A stretch of 35,000 nt of DNA from NCBI GenBank assembly GCA_905221605.1, contig CAJNDS010001180.1, positions 460,725 to 495,724 on the forward strand, read 5' to 3'. The notes below the pieces were generated by a model. It did no database searches. It worked only from the letters and a program-made list of their open reading frames with translations, and was not told the origin of the DNA. The stretch is from Symbiodinium natans (lineage: Eukaryota > Sar > Dinophyceae > Suessiales > Symbiodiniaceae). Below, piece by piece: positions 16,924 through 25,974 of this stretch; position 1 is the stretch's first letter; the number at the start of each line of letters is the position of its first letter. A program made the position numbers and the translations under genes.

Positions 16924-17703
16924 GCAGGGTTGCCGCGCGCCCTGGACCCGCGGGGGTCTATGCAAAGGGCAGAGGGGGAACATGGGGACGCCTTGAAGTT
17001 GCTGGGCGTGATCGGCCCAACAAGGGTTCCGAGATTCATAAGGGTTCTAGGGTTCATAAGTTCATAAGGGTTCTGGGGTTCTAGGTTCTAGGGCTTAGCC
17101 CAGTTTTGGGCCTCAGGGCTTGGTGGCTGAGGGTTTGGGGCTTGGGGTTTGCGCGTTGCGCGTCTTGCTGTGAAGAACCCAGGCTGAGTGCCCGTGCTAC
17201 AAGTCGAGTGCCGTGCTATCCAGTCCGTCAGCGTGTGCCAAAGAAGCTTATGAGCCCTAAAACCTAAACCCTACACCCTAACCCCTAAACCCTAAGCCCC
17301 CTAAACCCTAAGCCCCCTAAACCAAACCCCCTAAACCCCCTCAACCCTAAACCCCCCAACAAAACCCTGAGCCCGAAGCCCTAACGCTCAAACCCTAAGA
17401 CCCTGCGGAGCAGCGCGAGGACTGGCCGCACAAGGCAGCGCGCGCCGCTCGGAGGGACTCGCTGAGGCGCCGCATCGCCGAGGCCTGTGTGGCGGATGAG
17501 GAGTTCGTACAGAACACTGTAGGGTTGAGGGTTGGGGTTTAGGGTTTAGGGTTTAGGGTTTAGGGTTTAGGGTTTAGGGTTTAGGGTTTAGGGTTTAGGG
17601 TTTAGGGTTTAGGGTTTAGGGTTGAGGGTTGAGGGTTGAGGGTTCAGGGTTTAGGGTTTAGGGTTTCGGGTCATGTCAAGTAAGAAACAGCAACCGTGAA
17701 TCG

Positions 17704-17740
<37 letters not shown>

Positions 17741-19160
17741 CCCCTATATATATATTTATATTTATTTATTTACAAGCCTGTGAAGTAGTTTCCGGTGCAA
17801 ACCAGGCTCGTCGGGGCATTTCGGATCCAGTGGGGATTCGCAGCTAGTTGCAACACACGTCCGCCAGATTGAAGCTCCAGCAGCGGAAGCGCATGCAGCG
17901 AAGGCGAGATTTTGTGGACCCAAATCCCTAAACCCTAAATTGGAGAGACTTGCGGTTTTGTGGGGCTTGGTGCTCCTTCACCTACCGTTCCGGGCTTGTC
18001 GCACTATGGGAGCTGGTTACAGCTTTTCAATTCAGCTTCTTGTGGCAATCATCGGATTCCAACAGCGCCCCCAAGCCTTTGAAAAATGCAACAAAGTGGA
18101 GTTGGCAAGCTTCGAAAGCTGACAGAGTACAAGGCGTTGTCTGAAAGAGGGTTGGAATAGACCGAGAGCTTGTTGCAGGAGCACTTGCAGAAGTTGGCCC
18201 AGAAGGCTAAACAGCTGCTTGCCGACTCCTCCTGCACTTCTTGTCAGGGCAGATGATTGCAAATTTTGCGCGTCGACTACCTCGGTCCGGCCCGAGATTC
18301 TACAAAACCGTTTGAGTGTTTGTCCGCCACCAGACTTCGAGGTCAGAATTAAGGCTGTACGGGGCGGGTGGTGGGGGGTGGTGTTTTTTTCTTCGGCGGG
18401 TGGGGGAGTCTTTTTGCACATCTTCGGCGGACGACCCGTCGCAGTTGAGAACACTGCCAGTGTGGCTTTTGTTTTTCTTCCGGCGGGTGGTCCCCGCGGT
18501 GTCGCTGTGTGTGTGTGTGTGTCCTGGTTTGTCCATCTAGTTGCTTTTGTTCCAGCGTTCCTTGCGTGGGCGACACCAACTACCCAGGCTTGCTGCAGCA
18601 ATCTCTGGCGAAGCACCTCCTCTGCTGCCCCAGGCCGGGGGAAGATTGCATCTTGTAGGTCGTTTAGGGTTTAGGGCCAAAAGTTTAGGGTTTTGATGGC
18701 ATGGAGGGAGGCGATAGAAGGCGTTGATTTCAGTCTGACGTTCTCGTGTTTAGAACGGGGGGAGAAGATGGTGAAAAGGGAGGAAAGGGAGAAAGCGGTG
18801 AGAAAACAGGAGAGAAGGCAGCAGCAGGAATTGGAGAAGGTCGATGCGCACGAACTGCGCGCCCCCCTCTGCCCCCGCTCACAGGTAGACATCTCGTAAA
18901 GTGCGACAGTGCGACCCTCAACCTAAACCTTATAAACCCTAAGCCCAAAACCCTAGACCCTAAAGCCTAAACCCTAAACCCTAAACCCTAAACCCTGCAA
19001 AATTTTGAGCCTCGGCCCAGGTCCCGCTGGCTCAGGTGGAGCCATCCCAACCGACTCCAGGTGCATCGGGGTCTGGGAGTTTTGCGGAGGCGTATACGGG
19101 CGACTCCTCCCTTCATCCGTGGAATCTGAGAAGGCAGTGCTGCCTTGCTCTAAAATCGCC
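16924..19160 (+). CDS. Unidentified multi-exon gene with a charged coiled-coil exon
   Basis: Exons with consistent phase: 16924-17025, 102 nt (AGLPRALDPRGSMQRAEGEH, then GDALKLLGVIGPTR); 17411-17518, 108 nt (QREDWPHKAARAARRDSLRR, then RIAEACVADEEFVQNT); 18599-18658, 60 nt (ISGEAPPLLPQAGGRLHLV); 18754-18884 (ERGEKMVKREEREKAVRKQE, then RRQQQELEKVDAHELRAPL); 19021 to about 19100-19160 (VPLAQVEPSQPTPGASGSG, then SFAEAYTGDSS). The last three join in phase across introns 18659-18753 and 18885-19020. The fourth exon is a highly charged helix, probably coiled coil; the fifth is low-complexity and disordered. No domain is recognised. Whether the first two exons belong to the same gene is inferred from order and strand. 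Arrays sit at the intron ends throughout. Confidence 0.6.
17027..17160 (+). repeat. Degenerate G-strand telomere-like tract at an intron 5' end
   Basis: Repeated (ATAA)GGGTTCTAGGGTTC words then GGGTTTGGGGCTTGGGG. It starts inside the donor (GTTCCG at 17026) of the intron that ends at 17410. Confidence 0.85.
17252..17400 (-). repeat. Degenerate C-strand telomere-like tract at an intron 3' end
   Basis: CCCTAAA with CCCTAAGCCC, CCCCTCAA and CCCTGAG variants over about 150 bp, ending 10 bp before the exon at 17411. Confidence 0.9.
17519..17672 (+). repeat. Longest G-strand telomere-like array; contains the splice donor
   Basis: About twenty units in roughly 150 bp, with TTGAGGG and TTCAGGG variants at both ends and a pure TTTAGGG core. 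The donor of the exon 17411-17518 is GTAGGGTTGAGGG, so the array starts at the splice site itself. Confidence 0.97.
17704..17737. repeat. (TC)n microsatellite
   Basis: About 17 TC dinucleotides, followed by a short A/T-rich stretch (TATATATATTTATATTTATTTATTT) to 17772. Confidence 0.97.
18085..18236 (+). pseudogene. Possible coding relic with an in-frame stop
   Basis: One frame reads GVGKLRKLTEYKALSERGLE, then TAG, then TESLLQEHLQKLAQKAKQLL. Both sides look like one amphipathic helical, coiled-coil segment, and the stop differs from a Gln codon by one base. It may be a decayed exon of the surrounding gene, or the stop may be an assembly error. No family recognised. Confidence 0.4.
18662..18696 (+). 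repeat. G-strand telomere-like array in a 95-nt intron
   Basis: Two units start three bases after the donor (GTCGTTTAGGGTTTAGGG), then another partial unit. It lies in the short intron 18659-18753, whose flanking exons join in phase. Confidence 0.9.
18914..18996 (-). repeat. C-strand telomere-like array
   Basis: About ten units, the first half degenerate. It lies between the GTAGAC donor at 18885 and the acceptor at 19020, filling most of a 136-nt intron. Confidence 0.95.
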
Positions 19161-19319
19161 CAATCACCTGGGTCCCCATACTGTATCCCCCCCCCCCCCC
19201 CCCCAAACTCCCTCCAACAGTTGCGCTCCCGCAATGGGGCAGGTGACCCGGCTGAGGGAGTAGTAGTATTAGGGAACCCCTTGAACCCCCCCCTCGCTTA
19301 AGAACCCGATAAAGAAATG

Positions 19320-19398
19320 TGAGCTGACCCAGGCCTTGGCGCGGAGCCGGTTGCGGAGATCCCGGCGGAGGTACAAGCAGCCGAGGCCCCTCATCGGA
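19320..19398 (+). CDS. Candidate exon with two plausible frames
   Basis: Before a GTGAGT donor at about 19399, one frame reads TQALARSRLRRSRRRYKQPR and another GAEPVAEIPAEVQAAEAPHR. Both are coding-like, so the frame cannot be fixed. A poly-C run (about 19188-19205) lies upstream. Confidence 0.35.
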
Positions 19399-19443
19399 GT
19401 GAGTATCGCCTAGATGCTCTGTATACTGTAGACCGTTATACTG

Positions 19444-19504
19444 CATACTGTATACTGTATACTGTATACTGTATACTGTATACTGTATACTGTATACTGT
19501 ATAC
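19444..19504. repeat. 7-bp microsatellite (TATACTG)n
   Basis: Eight to nine nearly perfect heptamers, with single variants just upstream (GTAGACC, GTTATACTGCA). It has the same 7-bp period as the telomere-like arrays but an unrelated sequence. Confidence 0.97.
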
Positions 19505-19743
19505 CGCTATAAACGCAAACATGTGTGAGTATGTTTAAAGTTCATACTTTTCTTGGGGCAAAGGCTCAGTTGACGAGATGTGGGCTACAGGCGTCACCTG
19601 TCGGCATGCGCGCGTCCCCGAAGGCCGCTACCACTACCGAAGTGCCTGACATGTCGTGATACTGTCTACCTTACCAAACCCGAACCAAGCCTCTGCCGAA
19701 AAGAGCGGCTGAAGTGATCTGAACTGCGGTGTTGTTGAACGCA

Positions 19744-20003
19744 GATTCAAGAAAGCAATTTGCCAAGATATTCGCCATCCAAGTGGCCTCCATGTGAAGG
19801 GTGATCAGGGTGCCTTTTTCTTCGAAGCATTTTGCGTACCTTCTCAGCTCCGCAAAAGAGCAACATCGGGCCCGCACGGGGATAGGTTTTCCTAGGAATG
19901 AAGAGGTGCCACAAAGACCACGTGCCTAACTTGCAGATGCTCTCCCCCTCCGCGCATCCGACCACCCCCGATGCGTCGCGCGCAGTAGAATCGAACGGTC
20001 GAT
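19744..20003 (+). CDS. Candidate 3' exons of an unidentified gene
   Basis: Three coding-like blocks on the + strand. After GCAG at 19743: IQESNLPRYSPSKWPPCEG. About 19839-19887: YLLSSAKEQHRARTGIG. After CTTGCAG at about 19937: MLSPSAHPTTPDASRAVE, then SNGR and a TGA stop near 20004. The last would be a C-terminal exon. Splice donors between them are weak and no family is recognised. Confidence 0.35.
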
Positions 20004-20609
20004 GATGCTTGCCCTGCTGGGCCCCCCTGAGGTCCGAGCATCGATGTTGTTCATATTATACATATATGAATATATGTACACATACATATATAATCATAGT
20101 CGTACCACTCAGAATAAAACTAAATGTTAAAGAAGAAGAGTAAGAATAAAGCATACTTGTCACTGCCTGCCGATGTGGGGGCAAGGGCTACTGGGACAGA
20201 TGCTGAAACGCAGGTACGATGACGCTCACTCTAAGGGTCGCTTAAGACGCTAGGGCGGGGTATGCTTCGGTGTAGGTGTAGGTGTAGCTTAGATGCATGA
20301 GGCTTGCGCAAGCATGCGAACCCCTTTTTGTTTTACAATGGCGCCGCTGCCTTTGGCCTATGGCCCTGACGATGTGTGTTTGGGGAGGCGCGCGCGGCCG
20401 CATTCTCCCAGCTGTCGCCACTTGGAGCTCGCCTTGCCCAGCTTCGCGAGGCGCGGTGGGCCGCGCGTTTGGGAGTATGGGAGTACACGGGATAGGTAGC
20501 GTGCGCTGCCATGTGCGGAATCTGAACCTGTGCGCCACCTTCAGGTTCTGAGTGCCTTTATTCCTGAGCACACGCCCCACGCTTTGACTGGTCCACTGGT
20601 GGTAGACAG
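20004..20609. other. Intergenic, partly A/T-rich
   Basis: Contains a TATATATG/CATACATATA A/T-rich stretch (about 20050-20100) and a (GGTGTA)n patch at 20268-20287. I see no gene. If 19744-20003 is a gene end, this is the spacer before the coiled-coil gene. Confidence 0.5.
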
Positions 20610-23232
20610 CGCATCTCGCATGATCAGGCGAAGATCCTGGAAGCAAAGAGCATGGAACAAAGGATCACAGAGGATGCAAAATTGGCGGAGGAAGCGAAGC
20701 TTCAGGAGCAAGAGCGTTTGGAAGAGGAGGTGAGGTTGGCAGAGGAGGCGAGGGTTGCAGAGGAGGCGAGGTTGGCGGAGGATGCGACGCGCAGGCAGCA
20801 AGAGCTGCTGGCAGAGGAGGCGAGGTTGGCAGAGGAGGCGAGGTTGGCAGAGGAGGCGAGGTTGGCGGAGGAAGCGAAGTTGGCCGAGGAAGCGAAGCGC
20901 AAGGAGCAAGAGCGGCTGGCAGAGGAGGCGAGGTTGGCAGAGGAGGCGATTTTGGCGGAGGAAGCGAAGCGCAAGGAGCAAGAGCGTTTGGCAGAGGAGG
21001 TGAGGTTGGCAGAGGAGGCGAGGTTGGCGGAGGAAGCGAAGCGCAAGGAGCAAGAGCGGCTGGCAGAGGAGGCGAGGTTGGCAGAGGAGACGATTTTGGC
21101 GGAGGAAGCGAAGCGCAAGGAGCAAGAGCGTTTGGCAGAGGAGGCGAGGTTGGCAGAGGAGGCGAGGTTGGCGGAGGAAGCAAAGCGCAAGGAGCAACAG
21201 CGGCTGGCAGAGGAGGCGAGGTTGGCACAGGAGGCAAGGTTGGCGGAGGAAGCGAAGCGCAAGGAGCAAGAGCGGCTGGCAGAGGAGGCGAGGTTGGCAG
21301 AGGAGGCAAGGTTGGCGGAGGAAGCGAAGCGCAAGGAGCAAGAGCGGCTGGCAGAGGAGGCGAGGTTGGCAGAGGAGGCGAGGTTGGCGGAGGAAGCTAA
21401 GCGCAAGGAGCAGGAGCGGCTGGCAGAGGAGGCGAGGTTGGCACAGGAGGCGAGGTTGGCGGAGGAAGCGACGCGCAGGGAGCAAGAGCGTTTTGCAAAG
21501 GAGGCGAGGTTGGCAGAGGAGGCGAGGTTGGCGGAGGAAGCGAAGCGGCAGGAGCAAGAGCGTTTGGCAAAGGAGGCGAGGTTGGCAGAGGAGGCGAGGT
21601 TGGCGGAGGAAGCGAAGCGGCAGGAGCAAGAGCGGCTGGCAGAGGAGGCGAGGTTGGCAGAGGAGACGAGGTTGGCGGAGGAAGGGAAGCGCAAGGAGCA
21701 AGAGCGGCTGGCAGAGGAGGCGAGGTTGGCAGAGGAGGCGAGGTTGGCGGAGGAAGCGAAGGATAAGGAGCAAGAGCCTTTGGCAGAGGCCGCAAGTTTC
21801 TTTTTCTCTTTCGTTGTCGTGTCGGAATATATGTTTCTTGAAGTGCACGTCGTGCACGTACTGTTGAAACTCCTTTTTTGCCCGTTGGAAACAAGCCTGC
21901 TGCCCTCAACCCTGACCACCCGAACCAGGCTGCCGACATCGATACTTCTGCCGAGAAGAGACCCAAAAGAACGAAGGTTGCCAGACGTCAGTCAAAGTAT
22001 TTCTGGTGGGGGTCTTCAAGTCTTGAAATCGTGGGCATCTGCTTCGACTTCTGCAGGGATGTCGTTTTGATTTTTGGTCAGGATGCATCCCTTTGATTTT
22101 TTTGTTTCGTTGCAAGAGTTCGCGATTCCACAGCTTTCTCTGATACTGGTTGCTGGCAGTTGCTGGCACTGGCCTGTTGCAAACCTTGTGTACCGGTACA
22201 ACGTGACCTAAGCACGTGAAGCCTCCGGACCTCTTGAGGTTGATCCTTGCAGGCTTTCGAGAACGTAGGCAACAGGTAGTGCAGCCCCAAGTGAGCCTCT
22301 CCAGGTTTCGTGCTCTTTGTTCCCTTCTAGCAGCCCTGGCCAAAAGCCGACCTTCGCCCCGCATCCAAGCTCCAAATCCGCGAGCCAAGACGAAGACGAA
22401 AGCAAAGCCCAAGCCGAAGCAAACGGTGGTGTCCGTCGGCGGAATGACCTTCTCGGCATGAGAGGAGAAGGCGCACGGGGTGCGGACACATCGGACACCT
22501 ACGCTTTCTTAAGGGGGGCTCTCGGAGGAGTAGGGTGCTGTTTTGAAAGCAGCCCTCCTATCCCAACAAGCCCCTTTAAGCATCCCAACAGCTTCGAGAA
22601 ACTCCGGAGCCCTTAGATCCGAGCGAAGTGGGGCCGGGCATGCCAGGCTCCAGCAAAGTTCGGCTTCGGCGCCGTGGATGCCGGCCTTGCCCCCGCGGGC
22701 CCTGCGGGCGCCAGTGCCGAAGGTCTTGCCGGGGCTCAAAAGAAGCTGGTAGTTTGTGGGGTTTTGGGCCATGTGGGCTACAGGAGCTGGCCAAACTTTT
22801 AAATGCATGTTGGGTTGCAAGCTTCAAAAAAACTTCAGACCCGAACCCCCCCCCCCTCCCAATATTGGGCATGCCATGGCATGCCTTCGCAGCGACGCTC
22901 TGGTGCCCGAACCCCCGACTCCCGGAGGGCACGCACCAGACGACAACATCGTGGACGGCGAGTGGCACGAAGCGCGGCCGCCATTTGGCGACCGGCTCAG
23001 GACTCTTCCGCGCTCGCCGGATGTGCAAGGGTTCGGGGATGTCGGCCTGCAAGGACGTGCATGCGGTGTGATGCTGTGATGTTGAAGTTGGGTTTTGTCC
23101 GGCGTGAAGCACCTCGCGCTGCCCCCAGAGCTCGGAAAGCTTTGCAAACAGAAGCATTGGCCAAGGAAACTTCAAGCGCAGAACCTCACAACAAAGCAAC
23201 CTGAGCCACCCGAAACTCTTGCTGAGATCTAA
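20610..23232 (+). CDS. Long charged-helix (coiled-coil) repeat protein, multi-exon
   Basis: First recognised exon about 20610-21791: an acceptor GTAGACAG, then RISHDQAKILEAKSMEQR. The frame is open upstream of the ATG at 20652, so that ATG need not be the start. Irregular repeats lead into about twelve 24-residue units of the form AKRKEQERLAEEARLAEE plus ARLAEE, about 72 bp each (20895-21780). It ends at a GC donor (GCAAGT). Exon 21896-21976 joins in phase 0: PAALNPDHPNQAADIDTSA, then EKRPKRTK, donor GTTGCC. Later candidate exons: 22331-22529 (Gln/Asp/Glu-rich, then GGVRRRNDLLGMRGEGARG); about 22655-22746 (GFGAVDAGLAPAGPAGAS, then AEGLAGAQKKL), donor GTAGTT; about 23092-23232 (VKHLALPPELGKLCKQKHW ... 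PEPPETLAEI), TAA stop. Probably a structural or scaffold protein; no enzyme domain. Linkage of the later exons is inference. Confidence 0.65.
20895..21780 (+). repeat. 72-bp coding minisatellite, about 12 units
   Basis: Purine-rich (AGG/GAG) units coding a 24-residue charged repeat. Differences between units are few and mostly single bases (Gln for Glu at LAQEA, Thr for Ala, Ile for Arg), some of them shared by units 3-6 apart. The opposite strand and the other frames are also free of stops over most of the array, which is a by-product of the repeat. Confidence 0.97.
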
Positions 23233-23812
23233 TCGAAGACCTTGCTACGGAGAATGCGAAGGCGAGAGGGGGTACGGGGACTGGTGGGGGGCTTGGGTGC
23301 CATGTTTTGGGTATTGCCGGGAGCTGAGTTCAGGGCCTCTCGGGCGGAGCGTCGGATGAATGTGGCGCTGGTGACCTCAGGGTAGCTGCCCTCCTACAGA
23401 CTCAGTCGGGCGGATTGTGAGGCACGCCTTTCCAGCCTTGCAACTCAAAACTAAGACACGCCAGTCGTTCAGGAAATGGACTATTGCAAGGAGTTCATGC
23501 CTTCGTACCGCCCAAGCGTGTTTCTGGCCAGCGCCGAGTGTGCTTGCAGTGCAGTGTGGGACAAGGCGCAGCGATAAGGCGCAGTGGCGCCACGCAGGCT
23601 GCCGGCTGCTGCCGCGGCATTGCTGCGAAATGGAGCCGTGCTCAGCGTGTTTATCAAGCAGCGCCTTTTGCAAGAGTGGTTTCTTGGAGCTGTAGACTTT
23701 AGCATGATCTTAACTCTGATACCATCCAAGAGACCACATGAGGAGGCTCGCTGCGTGCTGCAGAGTGGGCTGAGTTGATGCGCCTTGAAGTTTTGCACTG
23801 CGGCTGCCCGCC
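23233..23812. other. Spacer between coiled-coil and GTPase genes; holds left copy of a direct repeat
   Basis: No exon recognised. 23530-23780 shares blocks with 25240-25385 beyond the GTPase gene: (T/C)TTGCAGTGCAGTGTGGGA(T/C)AAGG, then ATAAGGC, GCAGCGCC, CTTGGA and AGCAT. If transcribed with the GTPase gene this is its 5' flank. Confidence 0.5.
23526..23780 (+). repeat. Direct repeat flanking the GTPase gene, left copy
   Basis: Matches 25238-25385 in an interrupted way: a well conserved core of about 40 bp (GCAGTGCAGTGTGGGA-AAGG ... ATAAGGC), then shorter matching blocks. The left copy carries about 100 bp extra between blocks. Confidence 0.5.
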
Positions 23813-24907
23813 ATGGCTGTGCAATCCGCTGTGGTCATCTTCGGCCCCACACAGGCTGGTAAGTCCACTGTTGTGGACTTCCTCACGGAGGGTGACACCT
23901 GCATCCCCATTGGAGATGGGGATGGGCACTCCGTCACCGCTGAGGCTCAGCTGTATGACGGAACGAAGCTCGGGTGCCCCATGCCGGACACCCCGGGCAT
24001 CAATGACACGCTCATGCGCTTCACAAACGCAGAAGCAGGTGCCAGGGTGGCGCTGGGCGTGGCGCACGCCCGGCCAAAGTCACTGAAGTTCATCATCACG
24101 GACAGCCTGGCCAACGATTCGATGCAGCTCAACAACACACTGGAGACCTTCACGCTGGCCTTCGGCCGGGAGGTCTTACCCAGCGTGGTGGTGCTGGCCA
24201 CGAAGGCCGACCTCCGAAAGGCAGCTGCCAGGGAGAGGCGGGTGACCGGCGGGTGGAGACCATGCGCGCGGCCGCGGCGAAGCAAGGCATCCGCTGGTCG
24301 TGTGGCAGAGCGAGCAGATCTCCGATGAGGACCGGGGGAAGCAGCTCACACAGCTGCTGGAAGCCTTGGAAGCAGTTCCAGGCAGACAAAGCACCTCAAG
24401 GACTTGAATGCCCGAGTCGAGATGAAGGCCAGGCAGCTCCACGCAGAGGCGCCGCCCCAGAGCAAAGAAGTTCAGGTCAGTGAAGAGTACCAAGAGGCCT
24501 ATCAGGAGCAGGAGGCATACCAAGAGGAGTACATCACCTGGGTCGAGAAGGAGGTCACGGAGAGAGTGCGCGTGCCGACTATAGGCACTGTGCGGCAGAC
24601 GTTCTTCTCACACACTGAGCGCGGGAATCCTCTTGGCAAGATCTTGACCTTAGGATTTGGCTTCAGGGATGAGGACAAGTACCGAACGGTTGAATCTCCT
24701 GTCGTCGAGTACGAAGTGGAGGAGCAAACCAAGAAAGTCCAAGTCGCACAGACAGCTCATCGCCCGGCCTACCGCAAGGTGACCAAGTACAGAACTCGGC
24801 AGCGGCTGGTCACGAAGACCCTGGAGTACCAGCTGGACCTGGAGCACTTTTACCCAAGGGCTTTGGCAGAGATCAGTGCCGAGATGCGGCAGGCACTCGC
24901 CCAGTAG
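23813..24907 (+). CDS. P-loop GTPase with C-terminal extension; needs three frame changes
   Basis: GTP-binding protein of the TRAFAC group, nearest to AIG1/septin-like G domains by motif (tentative). Starts at ATG 23813 (AVQSAVVIFG). G1 is GPTQAGKST, G3 is DTPG followed by INDTLMRF, G4 is TKAD in VVVLATKADL. At about 24230 the natural continuation moves to another frame (VETMRAAAAKQGIRW), at about 24298 to a third (VWQSEQISDEDRGKQLTQLL) and at about 24390 back to the first (KHLKDLNARVEMKARQL), ending at TAG 24905-24907. The C-terminal region is rich in Tyr/Glu/Gln (EEYQEAYQEQEAYQEEY), then a beta-like Val/Arg segment and a final helix. Intact length would be about 365 residues. No introns are seen, unlike the neighbours. 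Either a recent pseudogene or sequencing error in GC-rich DNA. Confidence 0.75.
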
Positions 24908-25567
24908 GTCCCAGAGATGTCTCAGAACCCTCAGAATGGAGGCAAGACATCAGGCATTCTGAGCGACACCGTGTGTTGCAATTTTGGTGCTTCTGCATTG
25001 GCGCCGCAGCAAGTTGCTGGCATCGCGATGACTCTCGCACGCAGCTGAAAGGCCGGTAAGAGGGGTGCCTTGCAGGCTTGCACTTGCCAGAGTCAAGAGC
25101 CGACCTGCCGAGGTCCGCCCGCGCATGCAGAGGGTCTCGCTTGTTGAGCGACAACGCCAAGCCGTGCCGGGGCCTGGGTTCTGAAGGCAGCAGGTTGGCG
25201 TGTTGATGAGCATTGTGTTGGGTGCTCCAGTGCGTGTTGTGTGTTCTTGCAGTGCAGTGTGGGATAAGGTCGGATAAGGCCCGGTCCACGAAGGCAAGCG
25301 CGCTTGCCATGCAGCGCCGTTCGCGGTTCCTTGGAAGAATCAGCATTGCGGTTCTGACATCATATGATGAATTGAGGCCATGGCATTCCGAGCGAGAAGC
25401 CAGAGAGAGCAGCGGCTCAGCTACCCTGAAAGCCCTCGTGTCACCTGGGCCCCTTACCGTAGCAGTGCCATGCAGTGCCCCACCATGGCTCGACCAGGCT
25501 TCGGAAAAGATGCGCTTGCGAACATCCCATTCTGCCATCTGCAACCTTCCGCAAAATCCTTGAAGTC
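24908..25567. other. 3' flank of the GTPase gene
   Basis: No exon recognised with confidence. It contains the right direct repeat (25238-25385). A candidate frame at 25380-25560 (AFRARSQREQRLSYPESP) has no clear splice ends. Confidence 0.4.
25238..25385 (+). repeat. Direct repeat flanking the GTPase gene, right copy
   Basis: Same orientation as 23526-23780. See that entry for the shared blocks. Together they bracket a 1.4-kb segment that contains the whole intronless GTPase gene. Confidence 0.5.
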
Positions 25568-25571
25568 CTTC

Positions 25572-25677
25572 AAAAACCCTAAAACCCTAAAACCCTAAAC
25601 CCTAAAACCCTAGAACCCTAAAACCCTAAAACCCTAAACCCTAAACCCTAAACCCTAAACCCTAAACCCTAAACCCT
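25572..25677 (-). repeat. C-strand telomere-like array with octamer variants
   Basis: The first half is (CCCTAAAA)n with CCCTAGAA, the second half pure CCCTAAA. It ends 6 bp before the exon at 25684. Confidence 0.97.
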
Positions 25678-25683
25678 TTGCAG

Positions 25684-25758
25684 GCCCCGGGGCTCCTGCT
25701 AAAGCGCAGAGCAAGCTCCAAGGCCTTCTGCCTCGGCCACAGGAGAGCTTTGTTTCTC
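25684..25758 (+). CDS. 75-nt exon of an unidentified gene
   Basis: Array, then TTTGCAG acceptor, then PGAPAKAQSKLQGLLPRPQE and SFVS, then a GTACAAGT donor. It is basic and Pro-rich, and family not recognised. A near-palindromic MITE lies 30 bp into the following intron. Confidence 0.6.
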
Positions 25759-25788
25759 GTACAAGTTGCATAAGCCTCTACTTGGAGG

Positions 25789-25930
25789 TTCATGGTACTT
25801 ACTAACCAATGATAACTGGGCTTATAACTTATAACCCTACTTATAATTGGGATAACCCCTATAAAGCCCTTTAGGGGTATTATAAGTAGGGTTATAAGTA
25901 CAGTTATAGTTGGTTAGTAAGTACCATGAA
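25789..25930. mobile_element. Near-palindromic MITE (142 bp)
   Basis: A perfect 20-bp terminal inverted repeat (TTCATGGTACTTACTAACCA and its complement) continues inward over nearly the whole element: TATAACT, ACTTATAACCCTACTTATAAT and CCCCT also have complements on the other arm. The left arm has about 14 extra bases. The transcript would fold into one long hairpin. A/T-rich relative to its surroundings. No coding capacity. Confidence 0.93.
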
Positions 25931-25974
25931 TGCTGCGTCCCAACTCCCCAACTACCCCCCACTCCCCCTACTTC

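Noticed and set aside
20541-21919. Long antisense reading frames opposite the coiled-coil repeat
   Set aside because: They are Leu/Arg/Cys-, Ser/Ala- or Pro-rich shadows of the 72-bp repeat; the + frame has a charged helix, a GC donor and an in-phase next exon.
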